64,000 bases of DNA, taken from Gigantopelta aegis (Eukaryota; Mollusca; Gastropoda; Neomphalida; Peltospiridae). The position numbers and the translations under genes are program-made. Location of the stretch: positions 27,354,795-27,418,794 of the forward strand of contig NC_054704.1 in the NCBI RefSeq assembly GCF_016097555.1, read 5' to 3'. Below, in pieces: positions 58,261 through 64,000 of this stretch (position 1 is its first letter; every line of letters starts with the position of its first letter). The notes under the pieces were generated by a model that saw only the letters and a program-made list of their open reading frames with translations, was not told the DNA's origin and ran no database searches.

Positions 58261-58452
58261 AAAATTGTCTGTAGCTATTTATGCTTTTAAACGAAATTGG
58301 CATATGTCACAGAAACTTTATCTATTTCACTCTTGACTGTTTCCTTGTTTAATGAAAGGTATGTCTTTCATCTTTGATTATGTTTTTCTTGTGTTTTACA
58401 GAATTGATCATCATGAAAAATGTTATAATAAAGACCTGTGTATGCAGTTGGC

Positions 58453-58809
58453 ATGAGCCACTATGGTCAGAGGGAACTGCGGGTAGGATGTATTTATCAA
58501 GCTAGAAGAGATGCAATGAATGTGTATGATTCCAACGCTGTTGCAATATTTGATGATGAACGCAAAGTTGCATACTTTAACTGGAACTCTGCTCGGTTAA
58601 TTTCTAAATTCATGGACGAACATACTTCTTCAAGGGGTATATTTTACTTGAAAGCTTCAGTGCCAGCTGAATTTATAAATAGACGAACGGGCTTCAGACA
58701 GAGGTGTTCCTTTGGTTTTAAATGTCGTGATGACAAAGTTACTATTGTGCAAAATCTTTTTAACTTGGCTTCCTGTGGTCAGTCTCTGACCATTGTCAAC
58801 GGACGTTAA
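58453..58809 (+). CDS. HIRAN-domain ORF inside element D
   Basis: HIRAN domains bind DNA 3' ends in proteins such as HLTF and also occur as stand-alone domains. The open frame from ATG 58453 (MSHYGQRELRVG) to TAA 58809 codes 118 residues. It matches the HIRAN pattern: YQARRDAMNVYDSNAVAIFD, with the key R-x-x-x-N-x-Y-D-x-N-A-V core, then VAYFNWNSARLISKFMDEH. The frame is open a few codons upstream to a TAA, and a TTTTACAG acceptor lies about 50 bases before, so it may be a spliced exon. There are no stops or shifts, unlike the pogo fragment beside it. Whether it is expressed, and whether it belongs to element D or is captured, is unknown. Confidence 0.65.
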   Translation: MSHYGQRELRVGCIYQARRDAMNVYDSNAVAIFDDERKVAYFNWNSARLISKFMDEHTSSRGIFYLKASVPAEFINRRTGFRQRCSFGFKCRDDKVTIVQNLFNLASCGQSLTIVNGR

Positions 58810-59829
58810 AACACACACACTGTCCATACATGATAGATACATGTATATATTGTTAATGCATGTTGACTGTTAAAAATACCAAAGTTTAATTATTTTTCTA
58901 TGTTTAATGATGTTCAGCTATTTCAATAGCGATGTAGATTATAATAGTAATATGTGATATGTTTTGACTTGAAGATATTTTCACACTGTAATACACATTC
59001 GCTGTCCATTTCATTGCATATTAATTTTTGTTTACAGTGAAAAAATACAGCCAGGAATATTATACGCTACTAGTTTTACCTGGTACATATATATTTTTAA
59101 AACACTCCGAGGGGGTCGGAATTACCCTGGTATAATCTCGGTAGTAGTCGGAATTATACGGGACATGTAGTCGGAATTTACCGGAATGGGGTCGGGTTTA
59201 TCCTGATCGACACTACTAGTCACTAGCCAATAAAATGAGAATATATAAAAGAAACAGGCACCGATTGGATAGAGTGAACCACTACTGGTTAGCTAGGCTA
59301 TGGGAAACAACAGGATCAATCTTTTGGATTTGGAATACCTTCTACAAGTGTGGTGCGTCCATAAGGGGTCGGAATATCACCAACCTACCCTATGTACTGT
59401 CGATGAAATATTGTGCATTCGCATACGTTAATCTTCTTCCAGATATATCGTCAACGTCCCTAATAACTGCATTATGCTTTAAAGTCTGTTCATGTTTTTT
59501 TGTGTGTGTGAACAGTTCACACAATCAACATCGACTAACTGGAGGCACATTAAATTTAAAGCAGGCCGGGAATACTCCGGAGTAAGTCAGCCACCCCCTT
59601 CGGCTTCGCCTACATTCGGTGTGTCCCAGATAGTGTAACCAACACTTGTTGTTTCATTTACCACCAAACATAACTCTTATTGTTTGTGCGATGCTAATAA
59701 ACACTAAATAACATTACCGTAATATATATTGTAGTTTTCTTCTGCGTCTGTAATCTCTCACAGCGTCGTTAGCTACACTTTTTTGAGTTTGACTGGCACG
59801 CAGTCGTTTCTTCCGATGTTTTTCGAGGA
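58810..59829. other. right part of element D and spacer
   Basis: The right-terminal word array of element D is at 59108-59200 and its tip at 59365-59392. No gene seen after it. Confidence 0.5.
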
Positions 59830-60060
59830 GACAGTGGTGTGAAATAGCCAATCAGAGTCCTGTTGCCCACGACTTTCGTCTTGTGTTACAAGCATTATTT
59901 TTTAATGTCAGTGGCGGATCCAGAAAATCCATTTTGGGACGGGGGTGAGGGTGGTGGTGACATGTGGTCGAAGGCCACAAACGTACTCGAAGGGATTCCT
60001 CGGATTTTCAAACGTAAAAAAAAAAAAAAAAATATATATAACTGTCGCAAAATGTAGACA
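59830..60060 (+). repeat. duplicated block with CAGTGGCGGATCC element, copy 2
   Basis: Partner of 44566-44830, high identity to AACTGTCGCAAAATGTAG. Here it runs on into the GC-rich block. Confidence 0.8.
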
Positions 60061-60935
60061 GCGCAGAATGCGGTTGTGTTTATTAAACGTCGAGGTTTCT
60101 CTTCCCCTACCCCCACCCTTGGGGCTGTGCTGCACGAGCCTGGCCGCTTGGCCAAGTATCGTGTTGAACACAATGGGAGCATGGCTATTGTCACCTTGTA
60201 TTATGGTAACAATAAACAGAAGATATCGGGAAGTAGGAGGAGATGTCGTCCCACGGCAGCTCGGGGGGGGGGGGGGGGGACCAAACCGGGCGGCTCAACC
60301 GCCAGGGGCTGTCCCTCCTGCTTCAAAGAAGAAGACGAGACCGGCAGGGGCGGTTTAGGGGGAGCCAAAACCGGCAGCTCAACTCAGAAGCAGCAGACGC
60401 CAAAGCTATCGGCTAAACCGGCAGTGGCGGACTCCCCCTGCAGCACCAACGCCGATGGAAACAGGAAAAGTGTCGTCCGCACCAACCAATTCACCGGCGT
60501 CTCCACGAGTTGTTGCGACAGCGGTTGCAGAGCGTGAAGCCAAGAAGAGGAAAGTGTCGGTAAGGCGACTGTGTGAAGGGGAAGTTCACTGCGACCTCTC
60601 ACCTGCCAGGCCCCTTCGTCACCAAGAGCTGGAGAGCAACACCAACTGGTCAAGGGCGGTACCAGTTCCAATACGTCGAGGGAAGTCGCACCTACTACCT
60701 GACGTCGGAGCGGAACGGGATGTACCGGCAAGGCTTGCTGAAATCAGACATGGATAATCCAATCGTCCATCGGATTATCAAGCTGATACTTCCGGAAGAC
60801 TACTAAGCAATACTTCGGGGAGAGTGCTACATCGACCTGCCTCACTTCTTCCCGAAGTTCCGATCCGATCATCCCATCAACTCGCCACGAGTTCCGCTGC
60901 GCACCCTCTCCTAGGACATGTACTTTCTTTTTTAG
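60061..60935 (+). pseudogene. GC-rich coding-like block, unknown family
   Basis: A compositional island of about 870 bases, much richer in G and C than its flanks, with overlapping open frames in all three plus frames. Coding-like pieces are GRLAKYRVEHNGSMAIVTLY, a Gly/Ser/Thr/Lys-rich middle with a G run, AVAEREAKKRKVSVRRLCEG, and a terminal YQFQYVEGSRTYYLTSERNG ... HRIIKLILPEDY ending at TAA 60806. The best reading changes frame at least twice, so it is decayed. It looks like a mobile-element protein, but I do not recognise it. Confidence 0.4.
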
Positions 60936-62113
60936 GGCTTAGTTGGACTTTATAAAAACATTTTTGGCTGCAGTTTCAAAATTTTATGGTGGTTTTTTTT
61001 TGGTGTTTTTTGTTTGTTTGTTTGTAAACAGTCCGACGCAGTTTATTTTGGCAGCCCATCTAAATTGCTCAAATCACCTTAAAACCTTTTATTTAGAATT
61101 ATGCTAAATTGTAATAGAACTGCCATATAAGCCTTTTTGCCAGTGGTTAATTTTCGTGATAAATAGGACGATAACTAGATGTACGTTGTCATAGGCAACC
61201 AGGATTTATCACGATTACAAGATTCCTAAAACTCGTCCGATATGCTGTCACTTGGCCTCATGTGTGGTGTTTTCGTTAGTATATTAATTCCGTGCCTTCC
61301 ATTGTATTTAAACGTTGTTAAAAATAATATTAAAAAATATTACTAACTCCAGATCAAAATGATGTTAAAATTGTTCTTATTTTATTATTTCAATATTTAT
61401 TATTACTATATTTATATATATTTATTTATTTTAATATTTCATGCCATTGTAATTTTTAACACTTCGTTAGCAGCAATAAACACCCACCCTCCCCGAGTAA
61501 GATCCAGTCCCTGATCGATCGCTGCAGTCAATTCGATCACGTGTCGTATATTGCCTGCTATTCTAGCCTGTGTCCCCAAAATGGCACAAGCAGGTTCAGC
61601 AGAAATACTTGCATCACAATTATTATGAAGTACACCATTTTTTGTTTAGAACATATTTTTGGGGACAATAAAATTGATAAAGAAGACAAAATGGAAATTA
61701 CTATCGATTTTGTAAACACAATTTTAAATATTAAAAGAGCTCAATCACGGATTTAGTGGTCCTTGTTTCTCTAAATATGCATTATAAATGAAACTTACAT
61801 TCCTTTGGAATACCAAACCTAGTTGTTGTATGATCCAAAACATTTTAATTTAACTACGATCGAGGGAATTCCATGATACGCTTCATTTTTAAAATTTGGA
61901 ACTCTTCTTGTGATGAGATAAACAAAACAAAATACGGAAAAACAGACTCGTAGTGATGAGGCTATATAATGTATTTTTGGATTTTATATATACGATCGCC
62001 GTGTATAGAGACTTGACAAATGAGGGCCGGCTATATACATTGCAAATAATAATATATATATTATTATTAATACGCTGAAATAAAATAATAAACAGTCGGA
62101 ACATGAACTCACC

Positions 62114-62147
<34 letters not shown>

Positions 62148-62456
62148 AATAGGCGCGTGTGCAAATTATTTTGACTGGTTCGCAAAGTGGTATTTCGGTT
62201 TTAATGTATAGCGTAAAAAAAACAGTGTACTGTTGCATGTTTTGTCGTCCAAAGGTTAGCTAATTATTACTTAACCCAGTTGAATCCAGTTCTACGTGCA
62301 GGGACAAGTTCAGCCTGCCGTTATGCCTATGTGCACGCACGCTATCTTGCATTTTTATAGCCAAAACTCCTCCAAATAAAACACCGCCCCACCACCCCTA
62401 CTAGTAGTAGTAGTAGTAGTAGTAGTAGTAATAATAGTAATAGGAATAATAATTGT

Positions 62457-62493
<37 letters not shown>

Positions 62494-62916
62494 CATTATT
62501 ACATGTATTATAATGTTGGTAAAATCACGTCACGGTGGGGTGGGGTGGGTGGGGACGGTTGTTACAGAAACGTTACATAGATTTAGAGGGGGACCCGGGA
62601 GTGGTCTCAGCTTTACTAGTAGCCTATTAAAAAAATGTATTTTGAGTTTTATTGCCCCTTGCAATTTTGAGCATTTGAAATGTGACTAAATACAGCAAAA
62701 TAACCTTTTGGTCATATTTATTTGCAGTAAAATTAACCTTTTTACAAAATTTACGTAAGCAGCCTCAAAATTGCAATCAGTGAAAAATTATTAAGCTCAA
62801 GCCCTGTTGTTAGTTTGTGTACCGTCCGTAGTTAGTTTCTCTTTCAGTTAATCTACCTCAGCAGCTGATAATTTGTAATTGTTATTTTATTTATTTATTT
62901 ATTCATTTATTCATTA

Positions 62917-62963
<47 letters not shown>

Positions 62964-64000
62964 TTATTATTAATTTTTTGTTAGTACTGTAGGGACAATA
63001 TGACGCTATTCATATATCTATGGAAAACGTACACAAAATTAAACAAAAGGGTCCGCTAAATTCATATACTCCCCCACCCCCTCCCCTGTTCAGAAAATGC
63101 ACTGTTCGTACAGTACTAGTCTTAGTATGTATTCCTCCTGTTCCAGATGGTTCGGTAATATGGATCAATCAAATACATGTACTTATTTACCGCCTATATA
63201 CATTTTTGCTGTGAATATAGCCAGCCCTCATTAGTGGAGGCTATATAAATGGCCTTCGTATATATAGTCACATCGTATATAAACACCGTCTAGTTCAGAG
63301 TATTCTTTAAAAATGTAACAATGCCAATCCCAAGTCAGCTGTTATGGCATATTTTGCATAAAATGAATTTGACAAGGTGAATAATTAAGGTGTTTGTGAT
63401 CCAGATGTTTAGAGTTTTTCGCGTACGACTAACGATAAATTTACCTATAGATACAAGGCCTAACTAGTCGGGATTGTCGACGTTTAAAGGGACACACCCT
63501 AGTTACGTTTATTTGTTAACCATTACGGCGTTGTTTTTCGCTATTAAACCCCATTTTTCACAAATAAAATTGCACTTTACTTACATTTTATTATTTAGAA
63601 TACACATTTCCATTCACCTGAAGTGCTTTTTGGTAATCCTGATGTTTGTAAAACCACGAAATGCATTTTTTGTATTTTTTCACAAGACGTGTTGTCGAGA
63701 AAAAACCGTTAAGCAAGCGAGGTCCAATCTATTTTTAGAGGGGATATTTCCATTTCAATGTCACAGACGTTGGTATATCACGTGACCGTTATCATTTTGG
63801 TTCGGTTTGTTTTCTCGTGCACGGTTCGCGCAATCAACATCCGATTTGTTGTTGTTCATTTGTGAGATTTTTCTTCACAGTTCGTGAACATTTTCAGTAA
63901 CAATAAAGTTCAGACAAGTAAATGTCTCAATACAAAACGTTACAAACCCTTAAAACCAATAATTTTGCTAAGTCTTACGATATCTGGAGAGGGGATACAA
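60936..64000. other. AT-rich DNA with trinucleotide microsatellites, no gene
   Basis: TTA/ATT-type microsatellites lie at about 62110-62148, 62401-62430 (TAG), 62457-62495 and 62880-62968. A promoter-like or coding signal is not evident. Short ORFs here are repeat translations. Confidence 0.6.

Larger units (their letters stand above)
54150..59392. mobile_element. composite element D with (GTCGGAATTA)-type termini
   Basis: The left tip TAGGGTAGGTTGGTGAT plus, after the inserted MULE, AGTCCGACCCTACG, mirrors the right tip, whose reverse complement is TAGGGTAGGTTGGTGATATT then CCGACCCC. More words of the type GGGGTCGGAATTA, GTCGGAATTATACGG and GGGGTCGGATTTA lie inside both ends (about 56555-56595, 56930-56965, 59108-59200). 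Target duplication is not clear. The interior contains a pogo-like transposase fragment, a HIRAN ORF and a SINE. Superfamily uncertain; the array-type termini suggest MULE. Confidence 0.6.

Noticed and set aside
59895-60194. Minus-strand ORFs ending FFFFFLRLKIRGIPSS
   Set aside because: Antisense of the duplicated MITE-like block with its A-run; the same string appears at 44624-44890.
1-64000. CRISPR array, operon or bacterial promoter features
   Set aside because: Direct repeats found are minisatellites, microsatellites or transposon termini; gene structure is intron-bearing and animal-like.

Overview
This window is animal DNA, very probably from a marine mollusc (a gastropod is my best guess). 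The reasons are an AT-rich, intron-rich, microsatellite-laden background and many copies of a tRNA-derived SINE whose wording is, to my recollection, typical of molluscs (head GGGACGTAGCTCAGTGG, tail ending in a CTTC run). There are also I-type and CR1-type LINEs and MULE, Tc1 and pogo DNA transposons. Bacterial features such as operons are absent.

Layout. 1-2350: a SINE, then the last coding exon of an otopetrin proton-channel gene. 2350-7330: repeats, MITEs and SINEs with no gene. 7331-16275: copy 1 of a segmental duplication, holding two orphan exons of an ankyrin-repeat gene and torn by a decayed Tc1 element, a SINE-in-SINE and a 3.4-kb insertion with a CR1-like LINE. 16275-21180: sparse repeats, a minisatellite and a probable solo LTR. 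21200-22190: one isolated exon and a tRNA-Leu(TAA) gene with a broken tandem duplicate. 22400-26090: a LINE scrap, nested MITEs and a broken virus-like fossil with a BIR domain and a packaging-ATPase-like part. 26100-32100: an I-type LINE with RNase H, cut by a SINE.

34948-39526: a MULE-like element with terminal arrays of short words, containing an apparently intact Tc1 transposon and a second, nested copy of its own family. 39789-40539: two exons that read as a small zinc-finger-like gene. 42575-43202: a third, truncated MULE-like copy. 46202-51767: copy 2 of the segmental duplication, with a complete five-exon ankyrin-repeat gene (259 aa) on the minus strand. 54150-59392: a composite element in whose left end a FLYWCH-MULE has landed, and which also carries a pogo-like transposase fragment and a HIRAN-domain ORF. 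59830-60930: a duplicated repeat and a GC-rich decayed coding-like block. 61000-64000: microsatellites, no gene seen.

How the parts relate. The two ankyrin copies act as each other's empty site, so several insertions can be placed after the duplication: the decayed Tc1 and a SINE in copy 1; a SINE and two MITEs in copy 2. Likewise the MULE-like copies give the pre-insertion site of the intact Tc1. The window is therefore best read as a layered transposon record around a few host exons. All calls are from reading the sequence by eye; no database search was run.
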